NCBI RefSeq assembly: GCF_005870035.1
Contig: NZ_SWJG01000008.1
Span: forward strand, 148,450-212,449
DNA length: 64,000 nt
Reading direction: 5' to 3'
Source: Spirosoma lacussanchae
GTDB taxonomy: Bacteria; Bacteroidota; Bacteroidia; Cytophagales; Spirosomataceae
Shown: positions 38,080 through 47,472 of the stretch, in pieces
How positions within the stretch are numbered: position 1 is the first letter of the stretch
How the letters are laid out: every line of letters begins with the position of its first letter
The notes under the pieces: model-generated
What the model was told of the DNA's origin: nothing
The model's input: the letters and a program-made list of their open reading frames with translations, nothing else
The model's database searches: none
Program-made: the position numbers and the translations under genes

Positions 38080-40713
38080 ATGAAATTCATTAAACACTCA
38101 CTCCTGGCGTTGCTGCTGGCGGTTCCCGGCTGGGCCCACGCTCAGACCCGGTACGAGCTGAAAACCGGCTGGCAGTGTAGCCCCATCGCCAAAACAAAAG
38201 AGGACGGAACTGTTCTCTCGTCACCTGCCCACCCGCTGGCGGGCTGGATGCCTGCCGTAGTTCCTGGTACCGTATTGACGACCCTGCTGGCCAACAAACA
38301 GATTCCGGATCCATTCTACGGGATGAACAATGAAAAAATACCGGATGTGTATCATGTCGGCCGCGACTATTACACCTACTGGTTTGCCACCGATTTTCAG
38401 GAAACCGCGAAACCGGGCGAGCAGGTCTGGCTGAACTTTCGGGGCATCAACTACAGCTGCGATGTGTACCTGAATGGGCAGAAACTGACCAACCGGCCTC
38501 ATACGGGGATGTTTCTTCGCAAAACGTTTAACATTACGCCCTACCTGCAGAAAAGCGGCAAAAACCGGCTGGCGGTTATCGTATACCCACCCGACCCGGT
38601 AGGCAATCCGAACGGCGGTCAGGGGGGTGATGGAACGATAGCCCGGAATGTGGCCCATCAGTACGTGGCAGGCTGGGACTGGATTCAGCCGGTTCGGGAT
38701 CGGAATACCGGCATATGGGACAAAGTCACCATCGAGAAGACCGGGGGCGTCAACCTGAAAAACCCGCATGTAGTGACCAGCGTACCCGGCATTCGACAGC
38801 CAGACGGCCCGCAGCAACCCGCTCTGGTCGGTACGTCGGCCGAGCTGGAAAACCCGACAACGGTCCGGCAGGAAGGTACGCTGCGGTTCACTATCAATGG
38901 CCAGACGGTATCAAAAAAGGTAAGCCTGGCTCCCGGAACGACAACAATGGTTCAGCTACCGACCCTCACCCTGGCTAACCCCCGGCTGTGGTGGCCGGCG
39001 GGCTATGGGAATCAGTATCTTTATTCGGCTACGGTTCAGTTTGTTACTGGAACGCAGCGGGTTCTGGACGAAGAAGAGCTACAGGTAGGCGTCCGGGAAA
39101 TTCAGACGGCCTGGAATACGACGACCCGAAGTCGGCAGATCAGCGTTAATGGGCAGAAGGTATTTATCAAAGGGGCCAACTGGATTATCTCCGATGCTAT
39201 GCTCCGGTTTTCGCCCGAGCGGTACAACGCCGAAATACGCTTCCACCGCGATATGAACCTGAACCTGATCCGAATCTGGGGTGGGGCCCTGACCGAGCGG
39301 CCGGAGTTCTACGAGGCCTGCGACCGGTATGGACTGCTGGTGATGCAGGACTTCTGGGGGTCGGGCGATTGCAATGGCCGATGGATTGATCCGGCCAAGA
39401 AAGATGACCAGTGGACCCGCCGTAAATACCCCGACGATCATGCACTGTTCCTTACATCGGCCATCGACCAGATCAAGATGATTCGGAATCACGCGTCTCT
39501 AGCCATGTGGTGCGGAGGCAACGAGATTACCCTGCCCCAGGACATCATGACGCCCCTGCGCGATTCGATCCTGCCCAAACTCGACGGAACGCGCTGGTTC
39601 ATCGATTATTCGAACTCCGACGAGATGTCGTATAATTTTCTGGGCGGTAACGGCGACGGACCCTACGGAATTCAGCCCATCGAGCGGTTCTGGTCGTACC
39701 GGACTTGGCCGTTCAACTCCGAAGTTGGCTCAGTTGGAGTGGGGGATTATACCTCCCTGGCCCGCTTTATACCGGCCGAGAATAGGGTGTCTCCCGTATA
39801 TCGTCCGTCCGGCAAAAGCCAGGTCGACTCAGTCTGGAACTACCATAAATACATCGGCTACGATGCATCGATCGACCCCTACGGAGCGCCTGCCGACGTT
39901 CGTGACTTTGCCCGCAAGGCACAGCTGGTGAACTACGATCAGTACCGGGCGCTGATGGAAGGCTTCAGCGCACACATGTGGGATTGGTATACCGGTACCA
40001 TTATCTGGAAAACCCAGAACCCATGGACCTCGTTACGGGGACAGATGTACGATTACTACCTCGACCCCAACGCGGGACTGTACGGCCTGCACCGCGGGAG
40101 CGAGCCCCTGCACATCATGTATAACCCCGTTGACAGTATAGTGATGGTAGCGAACAATACGTTCAGGTACCACCGGGACATGATGATGGTTATTCAGGTA
40201 TACGACATGGCTGGCAAAGACTCTACGCTGACGCAGGTCTTCTCGGAGATAGGGCCGACGCTGGTTCGGCCGTACGTGCCCATTGGTCGTACTATAAAGG
40301 CCCTGACGAAGGAGAAAGGGGCTTTTCTTCGGCTCCGGCTCCTCGACCTGAACCGGCAGCCCCTGAGCGAAAACATGTATTGGTTGCCCGATGAGAAAGG
40401 CAATCATTCGGGTTTGCAGCAACTGGAAAAAGCGTCTGTTCAGCTTTCAGCCCGACTGCTAGCCCCGGGCCGGGTGGAGGTGACGCTGACAAACCCAACG
40501 GGAGGTCCGATGGCATTCTTCAACCGTGTCTCTCTGGTTGACGCGACCACAAAAGCGAGGATTTTGCCGGTATTTTACAGTGACAACTACCTGTCTGTTC
40601 CACCGGGAGAGAAGAAAACTATAACGGTAGAGTATACTCCCACGATCACCGACCCCCTGGTGTCGCTGGAAGGCTGGAATGTGCCGGAACAATTTGCTCC
40701 TATACAGCGGTAG
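38080..40713 (+). CDS. GH2 beta-mannosidase / endo-beta-mannosidase / exo-beta-glucosaminidase-type enzyme
   Basis: 877 aa with signal peptide (to about AHAQ). A jelly-roll domain (about 40-215), Ig-like domain, TIM barrel and C-terminal Ig-like domains follow the GH2 order. The acid/base Glu482 lies in MWCGGNEITLP and the nucleophile Glu548 in FNSEVGSVG. The WCGGNE form and the SEVGSVG motif place it with the beta-mannosidase, mannosylglycoprotein endo-beta-mannosidase and exo-beta-D-glucosaminidase branch rather than beta-galactosidases. With GH92 and GH29 next door, a role on Man-beta-1,4-GlcNAc or on manno-oligosaccharides is most likely. A hairpin at 40724-40788 closes the transcript. 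Confidence 0.88.
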   Translation: MKFIKHSLLALLLAVPGWAHAQTRYELKTGWQCSPIAKTKEDGTVLSSPAHPLAGWMPAVVPGTVLTTLLANKQIPDPFYGMNNEKIPDVYHVGRDYYTYWFATDFQETAKPGEQVWLNFRGINYSCDVYLNGQKLTNRPHTGMFLRKTFNITPYLQKSGKNRLAVIVYPPDPVGNPNGGQGGDGTIARNVAHQYVAGWDWIQPVRDRNTGIWDKVTIEKTGGVNLKNPHVVTSVPGIRQPDGPQQPALVGTSAELENPTTVRQEGTLRFTINGQTVSKKVSLAPGTTTMVQLPTLTLANPRLWWPAGYGNQYLYSATVQFVTGTQRVLDEEELQVGVREIQTAWNTTTRSRQISVNGQKVFIKGANWIISDAMLRFSPERYNAEIRFHRDMNLNLIRIWGGALTERPEFYEACDRYGLLVMQDFWGSGDCNGRWIDPAKKDDQWTRRKYPDDHALFLTSAIDQIKMIRNHASLAMWCGGNEITLPQDIMTPLRDSILPKLDGTRWFIDYSNSDEMSYNFLGGNGDGPYGIQPIERFWSYRTWPFNSEVGSVGVGDYTSLARFIPAENRVSPVYRPSGKSQVDSVWNYHKYIGYDASIDPYGAPADVRDFARKAQLVNYDQYRALMEGFSAHMWDWYTGTIIWKTQNPWTSLRGQMYDYYLDPNAGLYGLHRGSEPLHIMYNPVDSIVMVANNTFRYHRDMMMVIQVYDMAGKDSTLTQVFSEIGPTLVRPYVPIGRTIKALTKEKGAFLRLRLLDLNRQPLSENMYWLPDEKGNHSGLQQLEKASVQLSARLLAPGRVEVTLTNPTGGPMAFFNRVSLVDATTKARILPVFYSDNYLSVPPGEKKTITVEYTPTITDPLVSLEGWNVPEQFAPIQR

Positions 40714-40723
40714 CTCGTCGTTA

Positions 40724-40788
40724 ACAGCAATCCTAAGCCGCCCGGCCGTTCACCCTGTAGAACTGGCTGTGTAGCTTAGGGTTGCTGT
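40724..40788 (+). terminator. Terminator-like hairpin after the GH2 gene
   Basis: ACAGCAATCCTAAGC (40724-40738) pairs with 40774-40788 over 15 positions with one G-U pair. It lies just after the GH2 stop and before the promoter of operon C, so it plausibly ends the ROK-GH92-GH29-GH2 transcript. There is no strong U-tract. Confidence 0.5.
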
Positions 40789-40896
40789 ATGTACTACAGA
40801 AAGAAATCGGCAGCCAAAGCTGTGCTTTTAGATATGAACAAGCCTTCTTTTTGACAGAGCCTTGCACCGACAGGCCCTGGCAGGCGAATCAGGATT

Positions 40897-40968
40897 TAGG
40901 GTTTTCCCTGAATTTGGGGTTGATAGGGTTTTCTATATAATCCAGGGGCGAGAAGGGTCCTAGTTTTG
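40897..40968 (+). promoter_or_regulatory. Promoter of operon C with tandem dyad operators
   Basis: TAGGGTTTTCCCT at 40897-40909 is identical to the dyad at 9203-9215. A second copy, ATAGGGTTTTCTAT, begins at 40923, with its GGG 27 bp after the first GGG, the same spacing as at the regulator gene. TAGTTTTG at 40961-40968 is the likely minus-7 box, 35 bp from the second GGG (36 at the other site). The leader to the GH9 ATG would be about 195 nt. I infer activation by the NarL-type regulator encoded at 9445-10092. Confidence 0.6.
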
Positions 40969-41047
40969 CTTCGTAACGTACTAAAAGCTGATGCAGTGGT
41001 AACCAGACGGTAGTTGGGGCGGGGCCAGGTTAGAGCAAGGGTACAGC

Positions 41048-41126
41048 TATCAGCGAAGAAATGGGTTGTACGCTGATAATCAGTTTTCGCACCATGAGTA
41101 TAACCGATAAAACCAGTGGTTTATCA
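41048..41126 (+). promoter_or_regulatory. Leader hairpins before the GH9 gene
   Basis: TATCAGCG (41048-41055) pairs perfectly with CGCTGATA (41071-41078), and an imperfect dyad of GATAAAACCA and TGGTTTATC lies at about 41106-41126. As at the NarL-type gene, a long structured leader separates promoter and start codon. The role is unknown. Confidence 0.3.
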
Positions 41127-41167
41127 GTAAGCCGTTAGGCGTCTCCACGTATCGCTGTTGCTTGACT

Positions 41168-42931
41168 ATGCTCAGGATTATAGTTGCCGTAAGCCTATTC
41201 ATAGGCAGTTTATTTCGGATCGAGCCTGTATCGGCGCAAACCGTATCCGAAGCCATTCGCCTGAACCAAATTGGCTTTTACCCCAATGCCCCCAAAGTAG
41301 CCATTATCGTGGCAGCAACGGATGGCCCGTTTCAGGTAACCACTGCCGATGGCCGCAGGGTCGTTTACTCCGGATCGCTCAGCGAGTCGCGCACCAACGC
41401 TATATCCGGCAAAACGGCTCGTTCGGCCGACTTTTCGACCCTGCGCACGCCCGGTACATACGTACTCGTAATTCCCGGATTGGGTAAATCCTATCCGTTT
41501 TCTATTCAGGCCAATATTCATCAGAAGCTGGCTGCAGGCGCGATCAAGGGCTTTTACTACCAGCGAACCGCAATCGAACTACCCGAAACCTACGCCGGTA
41601 TCTGGCACCGCCCGGCCGGCCATCCCGATACCCGGGTGCTGATCCATCCGTCGGCGGCATCGGCAACCCGCCCCGCCGGAACGACGATTTCGTCGCCCCT
41701 GGGCTGGTACGATGCCGGAGATTACAACAAGTACATCGTCAATTCGGGCATCACGATGGGGACCCTGCTGTCGGTATACGAGGATTTTCCGGACTATTGC
41801 CGTTCGATGGCCGTTTCCATCCCTGAACGCACGAATCAACTGCCCGACCTGCTCGACGAGTCACTCTGGAACCTGCGATGGATGCTGACCATGCAGGACC
41901 CGGCCGACGGGGGCGTTTACCACAAACTGACGAATGCCCGCTTCGACGGAATGGTCATGCCCGATAAAGCCACGGCTGATCGCTATGTGGTGCAGAAAAG
42001 CGTAACGGCTGCGCTCGATTTTGCGGCCGTTATGGCGCAGGCCGCCCGAGTCTTTAGACCCTTTACCCGCGAGCTACCCGGCCTGGCCGATTCCTGTTCT
42101 ACAGCAGCTGTAAAGGCCTGGCAGTGGGCCAAACAGAACCCCGATGCCCTGTACAATCAGGATGCCCTGAACAAGTCGTTCGAGCCCGATGTCGTTACGG
42201 GTACTTATGGCGACCGCTCGGCTGCTGACGAATGGATCTGGGCCGCGGCCGAGCTATATCTGACCACGAAAGACGATACCTATTACACCGCTGTGAACCT
42301 GTTTCCCGACGAAAACACACCGCTTCCATCGTGGCCTATGGTTCGGACGCTGGCCTATTATTCACTGGCCCGCCTGTCGAAGCAGATGACGCCACGGGGC
42401 CAGCAGGACTTGCCCAAAGTAAAGGCCCACATACTGCGGCTGGCCGATCAGCTCAAGCAGGATCGAAACAAGCAGGCTTTCCTGACACCTATGGGTAAGT
42501 CGGCCAGTGACTATATCTGGGGTAGCAGCGCCGTAGCGGCTAATCAGGGTATAGCGCTCATTCAGGCGTTTCGGCTCACCAACCAGGGTGAATACCTCGA
42601 TGCCGCGCTGGCCAACATGGATTATCTGCTCGGCCGGAACGCTGTCGGCTATTCATTCGTAACGGGCTTTGGGAGTAAAACGCCATTGCACCCGCACCAC
42701 CGGCCTTCGGTGGCCGATGGAATCGACGCGCCGGTACCCGGCCTTCTGTCGGGGGGCACCAACGCCAACGCAGCTCGGCAGGACAAATGCCCTGGCTACA
42801 CCACCACCGTTGCCGATGAGGTCTTTCTGGATGCCGACTGCTCCTACGCGTCTAACGAAATTGCCATTAACTGGAACGCGCCCCTGGTTTACCTGGCAAC
42901 GGCGCTGGAAGCCCTGCAGAAAAAACGGTAA
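41168..42931 (+). CDS. GH9 endoglucanase-family enzyme with N-terminal Ig-like domain
   Basis: 587 aa with signal peptide (to about PVSAQ); ATG 41168 replaces a TTG at 41162. The N-terminal cellulase Ig-like domain (about 27-118) begins IRLNQIGFYPNAPKVA. The (alpha/alpha)6 catalytic domain shows LGWYDAGDYNKYIVNSG with the catalytic Asp pair, a YLLGRNAVGYSFVTGFG segment with the PHHRPS-type loop, and the acid in DADCSYASNEIAINWNAP. Family 9 enzymes are inverting beta-1,4-glucanases, some of them active on glucomannan or acting as exo-glucosidases. It is first in operon C. Confidence 0.93.
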   Translation: MLRIIVAVSLFIGSLFRIEPVSAQTVSEAIRLNQIGFYPNAPKVAIIVAATDGPFQVTTADGRRVVYSGSLSESRTNAISGKTARSADFSTLRTPGTYVLVIPGLGKSYPFSIQANIHQKLAAGAIKGFYYQRTAIELPETYAGIWHRPAGHPDTRVLIHPSAASATRPAGTTISSPLGWYDAGDYNKYIVNSGITMGTLLSVYEDFPDYCRSMAVSIPERTNQLPDLLDESLWNLRWMLTMQDPADGGVYHKLTNARFDGMVMPDKATADRYVVQKSVTAALDFAAVMAQAARVFRPFTRELPGLADSCSTAAVKAWQWAKQNPDALYNQDALNKSFEPDVVTGTYGDRSAADEWIWAAAELYLTTKDDTYYTAVNLFPDENTPLPSWPMVRTLAYYSLARLSKQMTPRGQQDLPKVKAHILRLADQLKQDRNKQAFLTPMGKSASDYIWGSSAVAANQGIALIQAFRLTNQGEYLDAALANMDYLLGRNAVGYSFVTGFGSKTPLHPHHRPSVADGIDAPVPGLLSGGTNANAARQDKCPGYTTTVADEVFLDADCSYASNEIAINWNAPLVYLATALEALQKKR

Positions 42932-42990
42932 ACTGGCTGGCAGAAGCGACGTTTGTGGTTTATAGAGCTGCCATTATCTCTATTTGTACG

Positions 42991-44943
42991 ATGCTGAATC
43001 GATTGGTGTTCGTTGTGCTGCTACTGAGCAGCGTTCCGGGCCTGGCGCAGGTTCGTCTGGCGCGGCTTTTCTCCGACCATGTTGTTTTGCAACGGGGACA
43101 GCCTCTTCCGGTTTGGGGGTGGGCAAAGCCTGCCGAAGCGGTCACGGTAACCATAGCCGGTCAAATGCAGAAAACAAAAGCAGGGCCCGACGGCAAATGG
43201 CAGGTCACTTTTTCACCCCTCCAGGCCGGTGGGCCACACACCCTGTCGGCCACCGCTAAATCGGGTAGGGCAGGAGCCTCCGATGTGCTGATTGGCGAGG
43301 TCTGGATCTGCTCGGGACAGTCGAACATGGAATGGCCTGTGCGGCAGGCCAACAACTACGCGGCTGAGAAGAAAATGGCGAACTTCCCCCAGATTCGCCA
43401 CTTCCGGGTCGAGCATGAACTAGCCCTCACCCCGCAGGCCGACCTGACTGCCGGGGAGTGGCAAATCGCTTCGGCCGAAACCGTGGGTGACTTTACGGCT
43501 ATTGGTTTCTTTTTTGCCCGGGAGCTGAACCAGTCTTTGCAGGTACCGATCGGGCTGCTGCATTCATCCTGGGGCGGCTCACAGGTAGAAGGCTGGATTA
43601 GTAAAGAAAGTATGCTGACCAGTGATGAGCTGCGGAGCTACGCCCAGCATCTACCAACATCCTGGCGTGAGGCCGACAGCCTGGTAGATGTTAAGCTGCG
43701 GACCCAGCTGCTTGGCACCGCCCAAAAACCCACCAGTGCCGATGAACAAAAGTACCTGACGCCCAACTATGACTTTTCGCGCTGGCGGAAGACCGACGCG
43801 CTGGGTCAGTGGGAGTGGAAAGACATGCGTGGTTTCAAAGGACAGGGCTACATGACCCGCGCTGTTGACATCACCGACGATATGGCCACTACCGAAACCA
43901 CCCTGGCGCTGGCCGAAAATGACAGTCCTGTCGAGGTGTTCATCAACGGCAAGTCCGTGGCCCGGGGTGCGGTAACGGGCGTTCGCAAAATCACCCTGCC
44001 TGCCAACACCTGGCGGGCGGGCACAAACCGGATTCTGATCAAACTGGGTAATATGGTCGATCCGGCCTGGTACGGTCCTGGACTCAAGGGGTCGGCAACG
44101 GATCTGTACGTTGATGGGGCGGGTCAGCGTATCGGTCTGGCGCGCGACTGGCAGATCATGCCCGCCTTTGCCGAGCCGTATGAATACAAGCGGTTTATGA
44201 ACAACGTGGGCGTTAGTATCTACAACGCCATGATTGCGCCACTGCTACCATTTGCGGCCAGGGGGGTGCTCTGGTACCAGGGCGAAACCAACGCGGGTCG
44301 GGCGTACCAGTATCGGCAGACCTTTCCGTTGCTGATTCGGGACTGGCGGCAGAAGTTTAACCAGAATTTCTCGTTCTATTTCGTACAGTTGTCAAGCTAC
44401 GGGGCTAATCAAAGCAGTAACCAGGGCAGCAACTGGGCCGAACTTCGGGAAGCCCAAACGATGACCCTTAGTTTGCCAAAAACCGGCATGGCGGTAACGA
44501 CCGATGTGGGCAACCCAAATGATATTCACCCGACCAACAAACAGGATGTTGGGCATCGACTGGCGGTGCTGGCGCTCAGGAATGACTACGGACAGGCCGC
44601 GCCAGCCGGTTCTCCCCTTTACGACGCCGTTACCTTTGCCGATGGTAAGGCCATCGTCACCTTCAAACAGGCCGACAAGGGGCTAACGGTGAAGGATAAG
44701 TACGGGTATCTGAAAGGCTTTGAAATTGCGGGCGACGACAAAAAGTTCTATTATGCCCAGGCTCATATTCAGGGTAATACCGTTGTTGTATCGCATCCGG
44801 CGATTCCGAAGCCCGTTTCGGTAAGGTACGGCTGGGCCGACGCGCCGGAAGAGGCCAATCTGTTCAGTGTGGACGGGTTTCCCGTTAGCCCATTCCGCAC
44901 CGATACCTGGACGCCCATCACGGCCAAGGCAACCTTCAACTGA
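42991..44943 (+). CDS. Sialate O-acetylesterase-type (SASA) carbohydrate acetylesterase, second copy
   Basis: 650 aa with signal peptide ending PGLAQ (ATG 42991; a GTG at 42955 is an unlikely extension). The SGNH nucleophile lies in CSGQSNMEWPV, a jelly-roll insert covers about residues 250-395, and the catalytic Asp/His motif NDIHPTNKQDVGHRLA is near the C-terminus. The domain order equals that of the esterase at 2207-4177. Located 60 bp after the GH9 gene and 114 bp before a GH26 gene, it most likely removes O-acetyl groups from (gluco)mannan so that the endo-enzymes can act. Confidence 0.88.
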   Translation: MLNRLVFVVLLLSSVPGLAQVRLARLFSDHVVLQRGQPLPVWGWAKPAEAVTVTIAGQMQKTKAGPDGKWQVTFSPLQAGGPHTLSATAKSGRAGASDVLIGEVWICSGQSNMEWPVRQANNYAAEKKMANFPQIRHFRVEHELALTPQADLTAGEWQIASAETVGDFTAIGFFFARELNQSLQVPIGLLHSSWGGSQVEGWISKESMLTSDELRSYAQHLPTSWREADSLVDVKLRTQLLGTAQKPTSADEQKYLTPNYDFSRWRKTDALGQWEWKDMRGFKGQGYMTRAVDITDDMATTETTLALAENDSPVEVFINGKSVARGAVTGVRKITLPANTWRAGTNRILIKLGNMVDPAWYGPGLKGSATDLYVDGAGQRIGLARDWQIMPAFAEPYEYKRFMNNVGVSIYNAMIAPLLPFAARGVLWYQGETNAGRAYQYRQTFPLLIRDWRQKFNQNFSFYFVQLSSYGANQSSNQGSNWAELREAQTMTLSLPKTGMAVTTDVGNPNDIHPTNKQDVGHRLAVLALRNDYGQAAPAGSPLYDAVTFADGKAIVTFKQADKGLTVKDKYGYLKGFEIAGDDKKFYYAQAHIQGNTVVVSHPAIPKPVSVRYGWADAPEEANLFSVDGFPVSPFRTDTWTPITAKATFN

Positions 44944-45057
44944 CAGGGCTGGATCAGGAACGATTGTCTACACGGCCAAACGGCATCGGCAGCCCTAGCC
45001 AGGCAGAAAGTGGGGCAACATTCATACACTGCCTATTCGACGTATTTTCTTTTCTTT

Positions 45058-46218
45058 ATGTATAAACAAACACTGCCCCAGCTGCTTTGCCTGCTGATCG
45101 GGCTCACCATGCTGTCCAGCATCTTTGCCCGCCCCCGGCCGGACCTCATCGACAAAAAAGCGACCGCCGAAACCAGGGCCCTGGTTCAGAATCTGCATAA
45201 ACTGGCCAAAAAGCACATTTTGTTTGGTCATCAGCACGCTACCGAATATGGGCATGGCTGGGCGGGCGAGCCAAATCGGTCGGACGTAAAATCAGTCGTG
45301 GGTTCACACCCGGCCGTTATCGGAGTCGATTTCAGCGGGTTGTCGGGTCGGCCGCCCCAGGTGATCGAAAAGAACAAGGAACAGCTCCGCCAGCAGATTG
45401 TCGATACCTATAATCGGGGCGGGGTAACAACGGTTGCCTGGCATTTTTCTAACCCGGTGACCCCCCAAACCGGCTTCTACTGGAACGATTCGATCACGGC
45501 ACCGGCGGTCAGGCAGCTGATTCCCGGTGGGTCGCATCATGCCGAATACAAGTCCATCTTGCAGACAGTAGCCAGCCTGGCCGGTTCAGTGACGGGGGCG
45601 GACGGGAAACTGGCGCCGATGCTGTTCAGGCCCTACCACGAATTGGACGGAGGCTGGTTCTGGTGGGGCAAACCGCATTGTACCAAAGAAGAGTTCACCT
45701 CACTCTGGCGCTTCACCGTCTCGTATCTGCGGGATAGTCTGCAGGTTCACAACTTCGTCTATGTGTTTTCGCCCGATTGTCTGTACAAAACCGAAGCGGA
45801 ATACCTGGATCGGTATCCCGGCGACGAATGGGTCGATATGGTTGGGGTGGATAATTACGCTGACTTTGGCCGGAGCGGACGGTATAACCTGAAGGCTGGC
45901 CTGGCTAAGCTCAAAATTGTGTCCGACTACGCCCGCAAGGCTGGCAAACTAGCTGCCTTTACCGAAACGGGGCTGGAGTCGATTCCGGATACCACCTGGT
46001 GGACCTCTGCGTTGCTGAAGACGCTAACCGCTGAGAAAATGCAGCTCGCTTACGTGCTGGTCTGGCGTAACGACAGTCGAAGCCCCACCCATTATTATGC
46101 GCCTTACCCGGGCCAGGGAAGTGCAACTGATTTTACCCGCTTTTATCAGGACCCGTACACCGTTTTCGAAACCGATTTACCGAGGCTCTACCGTCGAAAG
46201 AAGTGGCTCATCTTTTAG
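45058..46218 (+). CDS. GH26 beta-mannanase/mannosidase, single domain
   Basis: 386 aa. The ATG at 45058 gives a signal peptide (MYKQTLPQLLCLLIGLTML...). The GH26 barrel has acid/base Glu195 in RPYHELDGGWFWWG and nucleophile Glu303 in AFTETGLESIP. The GHQHATEYGHGW segment near residue 60 is typical of the branch with mannanases and mannobiose-producing exo-acting enzymes. It has no CBM and no T9SS tail, unlike the GH26 of locus A, so it is likely periplasmic or outer-membrane associated and may work on shorter fragments. Confidence 0.92.
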   Translation: MYKQTLPQLLCLLIGLTMLSSIFARPRPDLIDKKATAETRALVQNLHKLAKKHILFGHQHATEYGHGWAGEPNRSDVKSVVGSHPAVIGVDFSGLSGRPPQVIEKNKEQLRQQIVDTYNRGGVTTVAWHFSNPVTPQTGFYWNDSITAPAVRQLIPGGSHHAEYKSILQTVASLAGSVTGADGKLAPMLFRPYHELDGGWFWWGKPHCTKEEFTSLWRFTVSYLRDSLQVHNFVYVFSPDCLYKTEAEYLDRYPGDEWVDMVGVDNYADFGRSGRYNLKAGLAKLKIVSDYARKAGKLAAFTETGLESIPDTTWWTSALLKTLTAEKMQLAYVLVWRNDSRSPTHYYAPYPGQGSATDFTRFYQDPYTVFETDLPRLYRRKKWLIF

Positions 46219-46359
46219 TAATCTCTAGCGAAGCCTGTGCTGAACGGGTTGCCGAGCAGATAATTGATGGGGTGGGTGATGCCGGGGTAAGTAGGAGAAA
46301 CTGAGATTAGCCCTTTATTGCTACATTGCCTGTCGGCAAACACTTATTAATTCCTCTCT

Positions 46360-47352
46360 ATGCGCTTTCAACCGGCTCCAACCCGTTATCAGTCGATGGC
46401 TTATCGGCGGTGTGGGCATAGCGGATTGCTTTTACCGGCCATTTCGCTCGGTCTCTGGCAGAACTTCGGCCATGTCGACAGCCTCGAAAACAGCCGTCAG
46501 ATGGTCCAGCGGGCGTTTGATCTGGGCATCACTCATTTCGATCTGGCTAATAACTACGGACCGCCCCCGGGTTCTGCCGAAGAGAATTTTGGGCATATCC
46601 TCTACCATGATTTACCCGGTTACCGCGATGAGCTGGTCATTTCGACCAAGGCCGGCTATGGCATGTGGAATGGTCCCTACGGCGACGGTGGGTCTCGCAA
46701 ATACCTGATCGCCAGTCTGAACCAGAGCCTGAAACGCATGCACCTGGACTATGTCGATATTTTTTACCACCACCGACCTGACCCCAACACGCCACTCGAA
46801 GAAACCATGTCGGCGCTGGATCAGATCGTCCGGGAAGGCAAAGCCTTGTATGTAGGCCTGTCGAACTACAAACCGGCCGAGACAAAGAAGGCTATCGACA
46901 TCCTGAACGAGCTCGGTACACCCTGTCTGATTCATCAGCCACGCTACTCGATGCTGGATCGGTGGGCCGAGGAGGGGTTACTCGATGTTCTGGAAGAGGA
47001 AGGGGTTGGCTGCATTCCCTTTTCGCCATTGGCGCAGGGTTTGCTGACCGATAAATATTTGCATGGTGTACCCGCCCATTCGCGCGCGGCCCGAAACGGT
47101 TCATTACCCGAGCATAAACTAACCCCCGAAACCCTTGCGTTAATTGGCCAGCTGAACGAACTGGCCCGGCAGCGCGGTCAGACCCTGGCCCAGATGGCCA
47201 TTGCCTGGTTATTGAGAGACGAGCGGGTAACCTCGGTGTTGATAGGCGCCAGCCGACCCGAGCAGATTTCTGATTCAGTGCAGGCGCTGGCCCATGTAGC
47301 CTTCACCAACGACGAGCTCGCGGTGATCAACGGGTTGCTGATGGTGGCCTGA
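46360..47352 (+). CDS. Aldo/keto reductase, YghZ/GPR-like
   Basis: 330 aa, no signal peptide, hence cytoplasmic. The barrel has the catalytic Tyr in HFDLANNYGPPPGSAEENFG, the Lys in ISTKAGYGMW, the His in YVDIFYHHRPDPNTPLEETM and the NADPH-binding SRPEQISDSVQAL segment. The closest well-known group is L-glyceraldehyde-3-phosphate reductase (YghZ). Within this operon it could reduce an aldose or a uronate-derived product, but the substrate cannot be inferred. It begins 141 bp after GH26. Confidence 0.9.
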   Translation: MRFQPAPTRYQSMAYRRCGHSGLLLPAISLGLWQNFGHVDSLENSRQMVQRAFDLGITHFDLANNYGPPPGSAEENFGHILYHDLPGYRDELVISTKAGYGMWNGPYGDGGSRKYLIASLNQSLKRMHLDYVDIFYHHRPDPNTPLEETMSALDQIVREGKALYVGLSNYKPAETKKAIDILNELGTPCLIHQPRYSMLDRWAEEGLLDVLEEEGVGCIPFSPLAQGLLTDKYLHGVPAHSRAARNGSLPEHKLTPETLALIGQLNELARQRGQTLAQMAIAWLLRDERVTSVLIGASRPEQISDSVQALAHVAFTNDELAVINGLLMVA

Positions 47353-47472
47353 CCCAACCCTATGTTTACCATCGTTTAGGATAGCACCGGTTAGTAGCGA
47401 CCAGAGCATTCCGGCTTTTCTCCGAAATAAACCGACTGTAGGGTCTATACCGACTACCGCCAGGTGAACTCA

